Source of the DNA: Microthrixaceae bacterium
GTDB taxonomy: Bacteria > Actinomycetota > Acidimicrobiia > Acidimicrobiales > Microtrichaceae
DNA: 64,000 nucleotides
Direction: 5' to 3'
Assembly (NCBI GenBank): GCA_023957995.1
Contig: JAMLGK010000016.1
Location: 19,161-83,160 of the forward strand
In this document: positions 17,370 to 25,718 of the stretch, one piece after another
Numbering within the stretch: the first letter of the stretch is position 1
Layout: each line of letters opens with the position of its first letter
Translations under genes and position numbers: made by a program
Notes under the pieces: generated by a model
What the model was told of the DNA's origin: nothing
Database searches by the model: none
The model's input: only the letters and a program-made list of their open reading frames with translations

Positions 17370-18128
17370 CTAGGAGGGTCGCGGCTGGTTCAGCTCGAAC
17401 TGGTTGCCTGCAGGATCGTTGAAGAACGTCTGCAGGGATCCGTTCAGTTCGAAGGGGTCGCCGACCTCGACTCCGAGCCCCCGCAGTCGGGCCACCTCGG
17501 CGGCCATGTCGGTGGTCTCGAACGCGATGTGGGGTCCCGCAGGCGCCACGAAGCCCTCGTCCTCGATCAGGTGGATCTGGATCCCGTTGCCGGTCACCAA
17601 CCACGACCCGGCGATCCCGAAGTCGGGCCGGGGAAGGACCTCGAAGCCGAGCACGTCGGTGTAGAAGCCGATCGCACGGTCGTGGTCATCCACCGAGAGC
17701 GAGATGTGTTGCACCGGGAGCAGCCCGGGCAGTCGCCTGGACTTCATCTCGACCACCACCTCGTGGAAGGGCTGGTCACCGACGTTGATGGCGGTCTCGA
17801 TGCCGCCGGCGCGGGCAAAGACCACCGCACCGGGTGAGACCTCGCCCTCGAGGTAGTCATGGCCGGCAAAGGTGCCGCCGGTGTCGGGCTCGAACCTCGC
17901 GGCGACCCGATCTCCCGCGATCTGCACCATCACGTAGTCGCGGTCATGGCGATGCAGGTCCGACGTCTGACCGGGATCGAGTCGGAGTTCCCACACGCTC
18001 ATCTGATCGTTGTCGAACAACTTCCTGGTGCCGATGTCGCCGAACACACGCTCGTCGGGTGCAGGGTCCCGGGGTGCAGGGTCCCGGGGTGCAGAGTCTT
18101 CGGTTGCACGATCTTCGGGTGCAGGCAT
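17370..18128 (-). CDS. Cupin-like plus VOC (glyoxalase/dioxygenase) two-domain protein
   Basis: A 252-residue protein. Residues about 25-130 look like a cupin (SVWELRLDPGQTSDLHRHDRDYVMV, with a late GDQPFHEVVVEM). Residues about 137-250 are a vicinal-oxygen-chelate domain (VQHISLSVDDHDRAIGFYTDVLGFEV and the ending FFNDPAGNQFELNQ with the metal Glu). The N-terminus carries RDPAP repeats from a 15-bp tandem repeat. It is the first gene of a four-gene minus-strand operon. Metal-dependent ring or lyase chemistry is plausible; the substrate is unknown. Confidence 0.8.
   Translation of the reverse strand: MPAPEDRATEDSAPRDPAPRDPAPDERVFGDIGTRKLFDNDQMSVWELRLDPGQTSDLHRHDRDYVMVQIAGDRVAARFEPDTGGTFAGHDYLEGEVSPGAVVFARAGGIETAINVGDQPFHEVVVEMKSRRLPGLLPVQHISLSVDDHDRAIGFYTDVLGFEVLPRPDFGIAGSWLVTGNGIQIHLIEDEGFVAPAGPHIAFETTDMAAEVARLRGLGVEVGDPFELNGSLQTFFNDPAGNQFELNQPRPS
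18059..18090. repeat. 15-bp tandem repeat in the 5' end of the cupin-VOC gene
   Basis: The unit GTGCAGGGTCCCGGG (plus strand) begins at 18059 and 18074, and its start recurs at 18089 before it degenerates. It encodes Arg-Asp-Pro-Ala-Pro steps in the unstructured N-terminus. Copy-number change would stay in frame. Confidence 0.7.
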
Positions 18129-18196
18129 GAGGCGCTCCGGCTCGCTCGATCAGGGACAGCTGGGTCTGGGAATGCTGGATCAGGGAACGATGGTTC

Positions 18197-18213
18197 CGAG
18201 AACAGTGTTCTCG
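18197..18213. promoter_or_regulatory. Palindromic operator CGAGAACA-G-TGTTCTCG
   Basis: Eight-base arms around one central base, in the 112-bp gap between the divergent cupin-VOC and oxidoreductase operons, about 28 bp upstream of the gamma-subunit start. The half-site GAGAAC is the same as in the two palindromes at 10542 and 10651, but the spacing is 3 rather than 2, so it may be read by a sister regulator. The TetR protein at 14529 is the nearest candidate. Confidence 0.6.
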
Positions 18214-18240
18214 CTGGCCGGTTCAATGTATCATTCGCCG

Positions 18241-18819
18241 ATGCGCCGAGAGATCCTCTTCACCGGAATCGGGGGCCAGGGCGTCCAGCTGGCCGCTCGC
18301 ACCCTGGCGGAGGCCGCAGTGGCCGACGGTCGCCGCGTTCAACTGTTCGCCAGCTACGGGGGAATGATGCGCGGGGGCAACAGCGATTCGTTCCTCACCA
18401 TCGCGGAGGACCCGATCAAGTCACCGCCGGTGCTCGGATCCGCCTGGGCAGCGGTCGTGATGCACCACGAGCACGCAGGGGACATCTGGCCCAAGCTCCG
18501 TGAGGGCGGCCTGGCGCTGGTCAACTCCTCGGTGGTCGACCCGGCCAGCCGGCCCACCGACGCCTCTGTCGAGGTGATCGAGATACCGGCACTGGACCTG
18601 GCGACCGAGCTCGGCTCCCCCATCGCCGCTCAGCTCGTCGTGCTCGGAGCTCTCGTAGCCCACACGGGCGTCGTCAGCGCCGACTCCCTGGTGGCCAGCG
18701 CCGCTGCGGCGCTGCCGAGCTACCGCGCCGACGCCGTTGCCGTGAACCGCAGGGCCCTCGACGCCGGAATGGCGATGAGCGGTCTGACACACCCCGCCTG
18801 GGAACTGGCGACCGCATGA
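18241..18819 (+). CDS. 2-oxoacid:ferredoxin oxidoreductase, gamma subunit
   Basis: A 192-residue subunit of the pyruvate/ketoisovalerate/indolepyruvate ferredoxin oxidoreductase family. The N-terminus REILFTGIGGQGVQLAARTLAEAA and the following FASYGGMMRGGNSDSF are typical gamma-subunit text. The ATG at 18241 is used; one at 18226 is possible. It starts an operon with ferredoxin, alpha and beta genes, each junction a 4-bp overlap. In the complex it helps bind CoA and link the catalytic dimer to the iron-sulfur subunit. Confidence 0.92.
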   Translation: MRREILFTGIGGQGVQLAARTLAEAAVADGRRVQLFASYGGMMRGGNSDSFLTIAEDPIKSPPVLGSAWAAVVMHHEHAGDIWPKLREGGLALVNSSVVDPASRPTDASVEVIEIPALDLATELGSPIAAQLVVLGALVAHTGVVSADSLVASAAAALPSYRADAVAVNRRALDAGMAMSGLTHPAWELATA

Positions 18820-19076
18820 CCGGCCAGACCATCCGCGGCACCGTGGTGATCGACACCGAGGCATGCAAGGGCTGCGACCTCTGCATCGACGCCTGCAAGC
18901 CGGGGGTGCTCGCCATGACCACCGACCGGACCAACACCCGTGGCTACAGGTTCCCGGAGTTGCTCGTGGGTTGCACGGGATGCCGGGCCTGTGCCGATGT
19001 GTGTCCCGACTTCTGTTTCCAGGTCTACCGGTTCAACGGGGCCCGGACCTGGTCGCCCGAGGAAGGCCTGAGATGA
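18816..19076 (+). CDS. 2Fe4S-type ferredoxin (delta) subunit of 2-oxoacid oxidoreductase
   Basis: An 86-residue iron-sulfur protein with two complete 4Fe-4S motifs, CKGCDLCIDAC (residues about 17-27) and CTGCRACADVC (about 53-63). It passes electrons from the thiamine-diphosphate site to ferredoxin. The ATG overlaps the gamma stop and its own stop overlaps the alpha start. Having the delta subunit as a separate gene is the archaeal and anaerobe-like four-subunit arrangement. Confidence 0.95.
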   Translation: MTGQTIRGTVVIDTEACKGCDLCIDACKPGVLAMTTDRTNTRGYRFPELLVGCTGCRACADVCPDFCFQVYRFNGARTWSPEEGLR

Positions 19077-20164
19077 CCACCCGACTGGTCGAGGGCTCCG
19101 AAGCGGTGGCCGACGCGATGATGCGCGCCGGTTGTCGCTTCTTCGCCGGCTACCCCATGACCCCGTTCACCGAGGTGCTCGAGCACATGGCCGCGGGCCT
19201 GCCCGAACTCGGCGGTGTCTGTGTCAACGCCGAGAGCGAGCTGGAAGCGGTCGGGATGGTGTGGGGTGCCGCCGCGGCGGGAGCCCGGGCCGCCACCGGC
19301 TCCACCGGTCAGGGTCTGTCCCTGATGCAGGAATCGATCTCCGAGGCATCGATGGCCGGCGTCGGATTCGTGGTCCTCAACATGGCCCGGGGCCAGGGGG
19401 ACTACTACCAGGCCACCCGCGGCGGTGGCCACGGCGACTACCGCACCCCGGTGTTGGCCCCGACGGGTCCCGCCGAGGTGGCGGAACTCATCGCCGAGGC
19501 GTTCGACCTGGCCGACCGGTGGCGCAACCCGGTCGTGGTGGTGGGCGACTACTACATGGCACACACCTGGGTGGACATCGAGTCCTCCGCTGACGCGCCG
19601 GCTCCGCGGCCCGCCCCCGGATGGACCCTCGACGGGAGCTCCGGCGGCAGCGGGGCCGCGAAGCTCGTCTCACCTCTGGGCACCACCAAGCAACGCGACG
19701 GTGTCGGCTACGACCTGGCCGCCCACTACGACCGGTGTGCCCGCCGACGCATCGAGATGACCGCTGGGATCACACCCCGGGCCGAACAGGTCCGGACCGA
19801 CGACGCACAGGTGGTCATCGTCGCCTACGGAACCATGGCGCTGTACGCCGACGCGGTGGTCAACGACCTGAGGGCTGCCGGCCACAAGGTCGGGCTCGTA
19901 CGCCCGATCACCCTCTGGCCGTTTCCCGAGGAGCAGGTGAGGGCCGCCGCCGAGGGAGCGGACGTGGTGGCGGTCTACGAGAACAACGCCGGTCAGATGA
20001 TCGACGATGTCCGGTTGTCGGTGCTGGGCGCGGTCCCGGTCGTGGGACTCAACGGGTTCTCCACCGACTCGTCCGCCTTCGGCATCTCCCCCGACGTGAC
20101 CGTCGAGAACCTCACCGGATCGATCCTGCAGCTACTCGACGAGCACAGCGGAGACCCCACATGA
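19073..20164 (+). CDS. 2-oxoacid:ferredoxin oxidoreductase, alpha subunit
   Basis: A 363-residue pyrimidine-binding subunit. Visible family text is the early AGCRFFAGYPMTPFTEVLEHM, AESELEAVGMVWGAAAAGARAATGSTGQGLSLM (which holds the conserved Glu), and the C-terminal transketolase-like half VVIVAYGTMALYADAVVNDL with GLVRPITLWPFPEEQV. The ATG at 19073 overlaps the ferredoxin stop. With beta it forms the thiamine-diphosphate active site that oxidatively decarboxylates a 2-oxoacid to acyl-CoA. Confidence 0.93.
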   Translation: MTTRLVEGSEAVADAMMRAGCRFFAGYPMTPFTEVLEHMAAGLPELGGVCVNAESELEAVGMVWGAAAAGARAATGSTGQGLSLMQESISEASMAGVGFVVLNMARGQGDYYQATRGGGHGDYRTPVLAPTGPAEVAELIAEAFDLADRWRNPVVVVGDYYMAHTWVDIESSADAPAPRPAPGWTLDGSSGGSGAAKLVSPLGTTKQRDGVGYDLAAHYDRCARRRIEMTAGITPRAEQVRTDDAQVVIVAYGTMALYADAVVNDLRAAGHKVGLVRPITLWPFPEEQVRAAAEGADVVAVYENNAGQMIDDVRLSVLGAVPVVGLNGFSTDSSAFGISPDVTVENLTGSILQLLDEHSGDPT

Positions 20165-20964
20165 CCACCCGCCGCCCCGATGGGCTCACAGTGCTACCGA
20201 GCGACGAGGCGCCGGCCGATGCCACCCTCGTGGCCGACTTCACAGCAGACCTCGTCGACGTCGGCGAACACCACCTCTGCCCCGGTTGTGGAGAGCCGAT
20301 CGCGATCCGTGCGGTGATGGACGGCCTGTCGCTCCTCGGACTGGCCGACAGGTGCATGGCGGTCTTCGGAATCGGTTGCAGCACCGCCTTTTCCAACAAC
20401 CTCGACGTCGAGGTCCTCCAGGCTCTCCACGGTCGGGCACCGTCGGTGGCCACCGGCGTGATCCGGATGCGCCCCGAACTGGCGGTCTTCACGATCCAGG
20501 GCGACGGCGACATGGCCAATGAGGGCCTGCAGGAGGTGTTGCACGCGGCCGCCCGCGGCGAGAACATCGTGTGCGTCATGTTGAACAACGGCGTGTTCGG
20601 CGAGACAGGTGGTCACCTGACGGTGACCACCACGATCGGCCAGCGCACCAAGAACTCCATCGAAGGGCGCGATGCCGCCGAGCACGGCCACCCGATGCGC
20701 ATCGCCGAACAGCTGGCGCAGATCGACGGCACCGGATACGTCGCCCGGGGTGCGGTCAACGATGCGGGCAACGTCGCTCGCACCAAGCGCATGATCGTCG
20801 ACGCGTTCACCGCCCAACAGCAGGGACTCGGCCTCTCCTTCGTGGAGATCCTCACCATGTGCCCGACGGGATGGTTCGTACCGACCGATGAGGCGCCGGC
20901 CTACCTTGCCGAGACCATTGCGGGAACGCACGCCATCGGGGTTCTCCGTTCGGAGCTCGCCTAG
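20161..20964 (+). CDS. 2-oxoacid:ferredoxin oxidoreductase, beta (TPP-binding) subunit
   Basis: A 267-residue subunit. The thiamine-diphosphate motif is complete: GDGDMANEG through VCVMLNNGVFGETGG. The N-terminal LCPGCGEPIAIRAV carries the Cys pair seen in these beta subunits. It ends a four-gene operon, overlapping alpha by 4 bp. The substrate could be a branched-chain, aryl or dicarboxylic 2-oxoacid; the nearby PaaK-like ligase makes an aryl 2-oxoacid reasonable but unproven. Confidence 0.93.
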   Translation: MTTRRPDGLTVLPSDEAPADATLVADFTADLVDVGEHHLCPGCGEPIAIRAVMDGLSLLGLADRCMAVFGIGCSTAFSNNLDVEVLQALHGRAPSVATGVIRMRPELAVFTIQGDGDMANEGLQEVLHAAARGENIVCVMLNNGVFGETGGHLTVTTTIGQRTKNSIEGRDAAEHGHPMRIAEQLAQIDGTGYVARGAVNDAGNVARTKRMIVDAFTAQQQGLGLSFVEILTMCPTGWFVPTDEAPAYLAETIAGTHAIGVLRSELA

Positions 20965-20975
20965 AGCGGCCCGGA

Positions 20976-21500
20976 TCAGTCGCTGTCGGAGGCCCCTGCG
21001 CTGAACACTGCCCGGAGGTCCTCGAGACCGGCCGGCAGCTCGATCGGGGGATCGGGAAGCTGTTCGACACCGCGCGCCGCCAACAGCTGCTGCATCACCT
21101 CGGGCTCGTCGCTCCACGAGCGGGGGTCGCCCATCATGACCTCGTACAGTTCGACACCCTCGGGCCCTGCGACGAACGGACCGAACGCGGCGCCGTAGGG
21201 CAGCTCGATGTGGGTTCCGACACCACAGAGCTCATCGCCGCACGTGAACTCCCCTGCCAGGACCGTGAGGGTGTGTGGGCTGTGGTGCCCGTGACGCCGG
21301 ACGATCATGCCCGGATCCCACTTGGCGAACAACGCCAGGTAGAGGGGCTCGACGGAGAAGGCGACCCAGCGTTCCCACACGTGCGACTCGCTCCCATCGG
21401 GGTTGCGTTGGCTGCGCACGGCAATCCAGGGCACGTCGTTGGGACCGTCGGGATGGATGATCGTGTGGGTCAGTCCGTCTATGCGTGGCACATCGGTCAT
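20976..21500 (-). CDS. Cupin-domain protein
   Basis: A 174-residue protein with one cupin barrel. The first metal motif is RRHGHHSPHTLTVLAGEF (three His and a Glu near residues 69-86) and the second strand region is GTHIELPYGAAFGPFVAG. It lies downstream of the MarR gene, with start and stop overlapping by 4 bp, and is convergent with the oxidoreductase operon. It may be a small dioxygenase, an isomerase or a ligand-sensing partner of the regulator. Confidence 0.8.
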   Translation of the reverse strand: MTDVPRIDGLTHTIIHPDGPNDVPWIAVRSQRNPDGSESHVWERWVAFSVEPLYLALFAKWDPGMIVRRHGHHSPHTLTVLAGEFTCGDELCGVGTHIELPYGAAFGPFVAGPEGVELYEVMMGDPRSWSDEPEVMQQLLAARGVEQLPDPPIELPAGLEDLRAVFSAGASDSD

Positions 21501-22045
21501 GGGTTCTCTTTCGGTGTCTCGGGGTTGTCGGCGTGCTCCAGGTAGTTCGCATCGAGTGCGACAAGGAGGTCGGTCACGGCCGCATCGATGCGTTCGAGCT
21601 GATCGGGACCCAGTCGGGCGAACACCCTGTCCCTTGTGGCGTCGTACGAGCTGAGCATCCGGTCCGCCAGTGAGCGACCCTGGTCGGTGAGCGCCACGAT
21701 CACCTTGCGCCTGTCGTCGGTGGAAGCGGTGCGGGTGATGAGGCCTGCGCGTTCGATCCGATCGAGACCCTGGCTGATCGAACCCATCGGACGCAGCACG
21801 TACCGGGCGATCTGGCTCACCTCGAGTGCGTGTGGTGCCGGCTCCTTGCGCAGCGTGGCCAGGATCACGAAGTCCCGGAACGTCACATCGAAGGATCGCA
21901 CGGCCTCCGCCTGGAGGAGTTCGAGGTGGATGACCATTCGCTGGAGCCTGGTGAACAGGGCCGCCGGATCATCGTGGTCGAAGATGTAGGCGGGGACCGC
22001 CACGTCCGAAGAGACGGCTGTTCCCTGCGGGGACTGTGCTGTCAT
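21497..22045 (-). CDS. MarR-family transcriptional regulator
   Basis: A 182-residue winged-helix repressor. The core includes LEVSQIARYVLRPMGSISQGLDRIERAGLITRT followed by the wing STDDRRKVIVALTDQG (spread over residues about 82-130). The frame is open to 2135 bp upstream-side coordinate 22135, but the ATG at 22045 leaves room for a divergent promoter. The 174-bp gap to the amidohydrolase operon holds repeated TGTGTCGAC-type sites. It probably controls that operon in response to an aromatic acid or its CoA ester, as many MarR proteins do. Confidence 0.9.
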   Translation of the reverse strand: MTAQSPQGTAVSSDVAVPAYIFDHDDPAALFTRLQRMVIHLELLQAEAVRSFDVTFRDFVILATLRKEPAPHALEVSQIARYVLRPMGSISQGLDRIERAGLITRTASTDDRRKVIVALTDQGRSLADRMLSSYDATRDRVFARLGPDQLERIDAAVTDLLVALDANYLEHADNPETPKENP

Positions 22046-22085
22046 GCCACCCATCTTCGCCCCGTGGGGCCTCGGCCTGCGGATA

Positions 22086-22128
22086 TGTGCCGACACCTCT
22101 GAACGTGTCGACTGAATGTGTCGACATC
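22086..22128. promoter_or_regulatory. Clustered TGTGYCGAC sites, probable MarR operator
   Basis: Three related elements lie in 43 bp: TGTGCCGACA (22086), ACGTGTCGACT (about 22103) and ATGTGTCGACAT (about 22117, containing the palindrome TGTCGACA). They sit between the divergent MarR gene and the six-gene amidohydrolase operon, where a MarR operator would be expected. Confidence 0.5.
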
Positions 22129-22219
22129 GTACCATTATTACTCTAGGGTGAGAATATCTACCTCAAGAACGTTTCGGCCCGTCCTCTGGGCGGCCGAACC
22201 TCCGAGCGAAGGAGCGCAG

Positions 22220-23407
22220 GTGCGCAACGGATACAAGGTCTTCGATGCCGACTCACACGTGATCTACCCGGCGGACCTCTGGCAGACATATCTCGACCCG
22301 AAGTTCCGCGACCGCGTCACGCGCCGTAGCCCCGCCGGACTCGACACCTACAACCCCGTCGTGGTCGACGGCCGGTGGACCCAGCACGACACGAGCCTCT
22401 ACGGCCAGTTCCAGAAGGCCATCGGCTGGACCGCCGAGGACATGGTCGAGCAGTACGGCGACATCGTCACCGAGGGGTTCACCGGGGACCGCGTGGCCGC
22501 CGCCCATGCGGTGGACGGCATAGATGTGGCGGTGATCTACGGCCCGGAGTACGACCTGTGGCTCGAGGGAATCGACCCGGAGCTGCAGGCCGCGATGGTG
22601 CGTGCCTACAACCGCTGGGGAGCGGAGATGCGCGAGACCTCGGGCGGCCGCGTCCTCACCAGCTCGCCGATCCCGCTCAACGACGTCACGCGGGCGATCG
22701 AGGAGATCCGCTACGCACACGACGAACTCGGCATCCGGACGTTCTGGGCCCGACCCAACTTCATGAACTTCCGCAACCTGGGGGACCGCTACTACGACCC
22801 GATCTACGAACTGCTCCAGGACCTCGACTGCGCCTTCGCGACCCACGAGTTCATGGGGTTGCGGGGTCAGACCGAAGGTGTCGACCGGTTCGACACCTTC
22901 ACCGAATGGCACACCGCCGTGCACACCCACGAGGCGATGAACGCCTCGCTGTCGATGATCACCCAGGGGGTGTTCGAGCGCTTCCCGCGCCTGCGCTGTG
23001 CCTACATGGAGGCCGGCTGCGGCTGGGTGCCGTCGTGGTTGCACCGGATCGACGAGCACCTGGAGATGGCCGGCGACTTCGAGTGTCCCGATCTCACGAT
23101 GACCGCCACGGAGTACTTCAAGCGCAACTGCTGGGTCACCACCGAGTGCGAGGACCCCTTCGTGGCCGACGTCATCCGTTGGCTCGGCGACGACAGGATC
23201 CTCTGGGAGAGCGATTTCCCCCATCCCGACTCGAAGTACCCACACACCACCAACGAGTTCATGGAACTGCTGCCCGATCAGATCACCATGGAGTCCAAGG
23301 CGAAGATCCTCTGGGACAACACAGTGGACTTCTACAGGTTCCCCGATGGCTACCTGCCGACCGAGTTCCACGAAGCCACCGACGTCCCTCTGACCGCGAC
23401 CACCTGA
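22220..23407 (+). CDS. Amidohydrolase-2 family metal-dependent hydrolase/decarboxylase
   Basis: A 395-residue TIM-barrel enzyme. The N-terminal metal ligands are in FDADSHVIYP, a central His is in FATHEFMG, and the C-terminal Asp is in WESDFPHPDS. GVFERFPRLR and MEAGCGWVPSW match the paralogue at 2085. The GTG at 22220 is chosen because of the ribosome site AAGGAG ending about 6 bp upstream; the longer frame has unlikely text. It opens a six-gene operon with a PaaK-like ligase 8 bp downstream. Confidence 0.88.
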   Translation: MRNGYKVFDADSHVIYPADLWQTYLDPKFRDRVTRRSPAGLDTYNPVVVDGRWTQHDTSLYGQFQKAIGWTAEDMVEQYGDIVTEGFTGDRVAAAHAVDGIDVAVIYGPEYDLWLEGIDPELQAAMVRAYNRWGAEMRETSGGRVLTSSPIPLNDVTRAIEEIRYAHDELGIRTFWARPNFMNFRNLGDRYYDPIYELLQDLDCAFATHEFMGLRGQTEGVDRFDTFTEWHTAVHTHEAMNASLSMITQGVFERFPRLRCAYMEAGCGWVPSWLHRIDEHLEMAGDFECPDLTMTATEYFKRNCWVTTECEDPFVADVIRWLGDDRILWESDFPHPDSKYPHTTNEFMELLPDQITMESKAKILWDNTVDFYRFPDGYLPTEFHEATDVPLTATT

Positions 23408-23415
23408 AGGCGCCC

Positions 23416-24792
23416 ATGAGCAAGCTTCGCCGTCCTCGAGCGGCGGTCGACTTCGACCGGCTGGAGCAGCTGTACCCGGCAGCTCCCGAGTACTTCGACA
23501 CCGCTTGGTTGGATGATCCCCGGACCATCGAATCCAAACAGCTCGAGCGGCTCAAGGTACGTGCCGGTCAGGCGCAGCGGGTGCCCTTCTTCGCGAACCG
23601 TTGGGACGCGGCCGGATTCGACGCCGGGTCGATCACCAGCCTGGACGACCTCGTTCGCGCTCCGATGTACACCGTGGACGACATCCGGGCGAGCATCGAG
23701 GCGCACCCACCCTTCGGCGACTACCAGGGGGTCATGCCGGCCGACGCACCACGGGAACCGATGCGGGTGTTCACCTCCGGCGGGACCACAGGACGATCCC
23801 GTCCCACGCTCTACACCGCGTGGGACCGCGAGGTGGGGGCACTGCTGACCGCACGTGCGCTGTACCTCCAGGGAATCCGCCCCGGCGATGTGGTTCTCAA
23901 TGCCTGGTCCTACTCCACGCACAACGGCGCCCACATCATGGACGAGGCGCTGTACAAGTGGCTCAACTGCATCGTGGTCACGACCGGCACCGGCAACGTG
24001 ACCTCGAGCCGCAAGCAGATCGAGCTCGCACTCGAGTACGGGGCATCGGCGATCCTCACCACCGGCGACTACCTGCTGCACCTGGCCGAGGTGGCCAGGG
24101 ACATGGGGATCGACCCCAAGGCCGACCTGGCCCTGACCGCCCTGCCCAACATCGGCGACGCCGAGGAGCTGGAGGCCACCTTCGGGGTGCCGGTGCTCGA
24201 CAGCTACGGATTCCACGAGGTGCAGTGGGTGGCCGTGGAATGTCCCGCGAAGGCCGGCCTGCACATCTTCGAGGATGCTTTCATCGTGCAGATCGTCGAC
24301 ACCGAGACCGGCGAGCTGCTGCCCGATGGCGAACAGGGCTCGATCTGCATCACCGAGATCTACAAGACCGGCAGTCCGCAGTTCCGCTACAACATCATGG
24401 ACCTCTCGACCCTGTACCCCCGGGAACGGTGTGAGTGCGGGAGCTGGCTCCGGCGCATGGCTCCGTTCGCCGGACGGGGCGACAACATGGTGAAACTCCG
24501 CGGCGTGAACGTCTGGCCCGAAGCCCTCGGGGCGATCGCCACCGCGGTGCCGGGTGCCACCAGCGACTACTTCGTGCGCGCCTACCGGGAGGGCCACCGC
24601 GACGAGATCGAGGTGACCGTGGCCGCAGAACCCGACACCGACCGCGCTGCGTTGGCCGCGGCTGTCGAGGCAGAACTGTCCGAACGCGTCGGAGTACGGA
24701 TCTCCGCGGTGGCGTGCCGCTCCGGCGAACTCGACCGGCTCACCGGCTTCGGCACCGCCGCCAAGCTGGTCCGCTTCGCGGACGAACGATGA
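23416..24792 (+). CDS. Phenylacetate-CoA ligase-like (PaaK family) enzyme
   Basis: A 458-residue adenylate-forming ligase of the PaaK branch. It has the characteristic start SKQLERLKVRAGQAQRVPFF, the phosphate loop FTSGGTTGRSRPTLYT (about residue 117), SYGFHEVQ and the C-terminal GRGDNMVKLRGVNVWPEA. These favour an aryl or arylacetic acid substrate over fatty acids. The next gene overlaps its stop (ATGA). Confidence 0.9.
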   Translation: MSKLRRPRAAVDFDRLEQLYPAAPEYFDTAWLDDPRTIESKQLERLKVRAGQAQRVPFFANRWDAAGFDAGSITSLDDLVRAPMYTVDDIRASIEAHPPFGDYQGVMPADAPREPMRVFTSGGTTGRSRPTLYTAWDREVGALLTARALYLQGIRPGDVVLNAWSYSTHNGAHIMDEALYKWLNCIVVTTGTGNVTSSRKQIELALEYGASAILTTGDYLLHLAEVARDMGIDPKADLALTALPNIGDAEELEATFGVPVLDSYGFHEVQWVAVECPAKAGLHIFEDAFIVQIVDTETGELLPDGEQGSICITEIYKTGSPQFRYNIMDLSTLYPRERCECGSWLRRMAPFAGRGDNMVKLRGVNVWPEALGAIATAVPGATSDYFVRAYREGHRDEIEVTVAAEPDTDRAALAAAVEAELSERVGVRISAVACRSGELDRLTGFGTAAKLVRFADER

Positions 24793-25715
24793 GTCGTTCC
24801 GGAGCCGAGCCGCGTTCGCTGCACAACGCTGTCGACTACTGGTGCAACTCGTTCCTGCCCGACAAGTCCGCCGCCTGGCAGCGGGCGATCGACCGCCAGG
24901 GCCTGTCGATCAAGGTGCACCGCGATGGGGACGGATTCTGCACGCCCGAGGAGATGGTGCAACGGCTCGACGGTGCCGGCTTCAGCACCGTGATACTCGT
25001 TGCGAGCGCTCCCCCTGCAGCGTCGGTCGTGGACGACCCCAACCAGTTCGAACACGTCACATGCCGCGCCGGCGAGATCGCCGAACTGGCCCTGGCGTAC
25101 CCCGGCCGGTTCGTCGGGGTGTGGAGCATCGACCCCACCGCGGGTGCCGCTGGCGTCCAACGTGCAGAGGCAGCTCTCGGCGAGCCGTGGTGCGTCGGGC
25201 TCCACAACCACACACACAGCTGGGATCGACGCTTCGACCACCCCGATTTCGATGCCTACTACGACCTCTGTGTCGAACACGATGTCCCCTTCGTCATGCA
25301 GGCCGGGCGTTCCGGGGGGAACTTCCCCCATGAGTGCGGTCACCCCGACGGAATCGAGGAACCGGCCGAGCGTCACCCATCGCTGCGGTTCGTTCTCTCC
25401 CACACCGGCTGGCCGTGGACCAGCGAGGCGATCGTCCTGGCGACACGATTCGACAACGTGTTCCTCGGGACCGCCACCTGGCCCCTGCGCCACTGGAGCG
25501 ACGAACTCCGGACGTTCATCGACGGACCGGGCCGGACCAAGGTTCTATACGGCAGCGGCTTTCCCACCACCGGACACCTCCAGGCTGCGCGACAGTTCGC
25601 GGACCCGGAACTCACAGCGGGCCTCGATGAGTCGGCGATCCGGCTGGTCACCGCCGGGAACGCCCGCAAGGTCTTCACCCGTCTACCGCGATCAGTTGCC
25701 CTCCAGGAGGTTTGA
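24789..25715 (+). CDS. Amidohydrolase-like protein with degenerate metal site
   Basis: A 308-residue TIM-barrel protein related to the amidohydrolase_2 family. The fold is recognisable from EEMVQRLDGAGFSTVILV, the His-rich LHNHTHSWDRRFDHPDF and RFVLSHTGWPW. The usual ligands are changed: the N-terminal D-x-H position reads VDYWCNSF, the V-H-x-G position reads MQAG, and the C-terminal G-S-D-Y/F-P reads YGSGFPT. It may use a different metal set, be structural, or be regulatory. It is co-transcribed with a canonical relative two genes upstream. Confidence 0.75.
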   Translation: MSRSGAEPRSLHNAVDYWCNSFLPDKSAAWQRAIDRQGLSIKVHRDGDGFCTPEEMVQRLDGAGFSTVILVASAPPAASVVDDPNQFEHVTCRAGEIAELALAYPGRFVGVWSIDPTAGAAGVQRAEAALGEPWCVGLHNHTHSWDRRFDHPDFDAYYDLCVEHDVPFVMQAGRSGGNFPHECGHPDGIEEPAERHPSLRFVLSHTGWPWTSEAIVLATRFDNVFLGTATWPLRHWSDELRTFIDGPGRTKVLYGSGFPTTGHLQAARQFADPELTAGLDESAIRLVTAGNARKVFTRLPRSVALQEV

Positions 25716-25718
25716 GAA

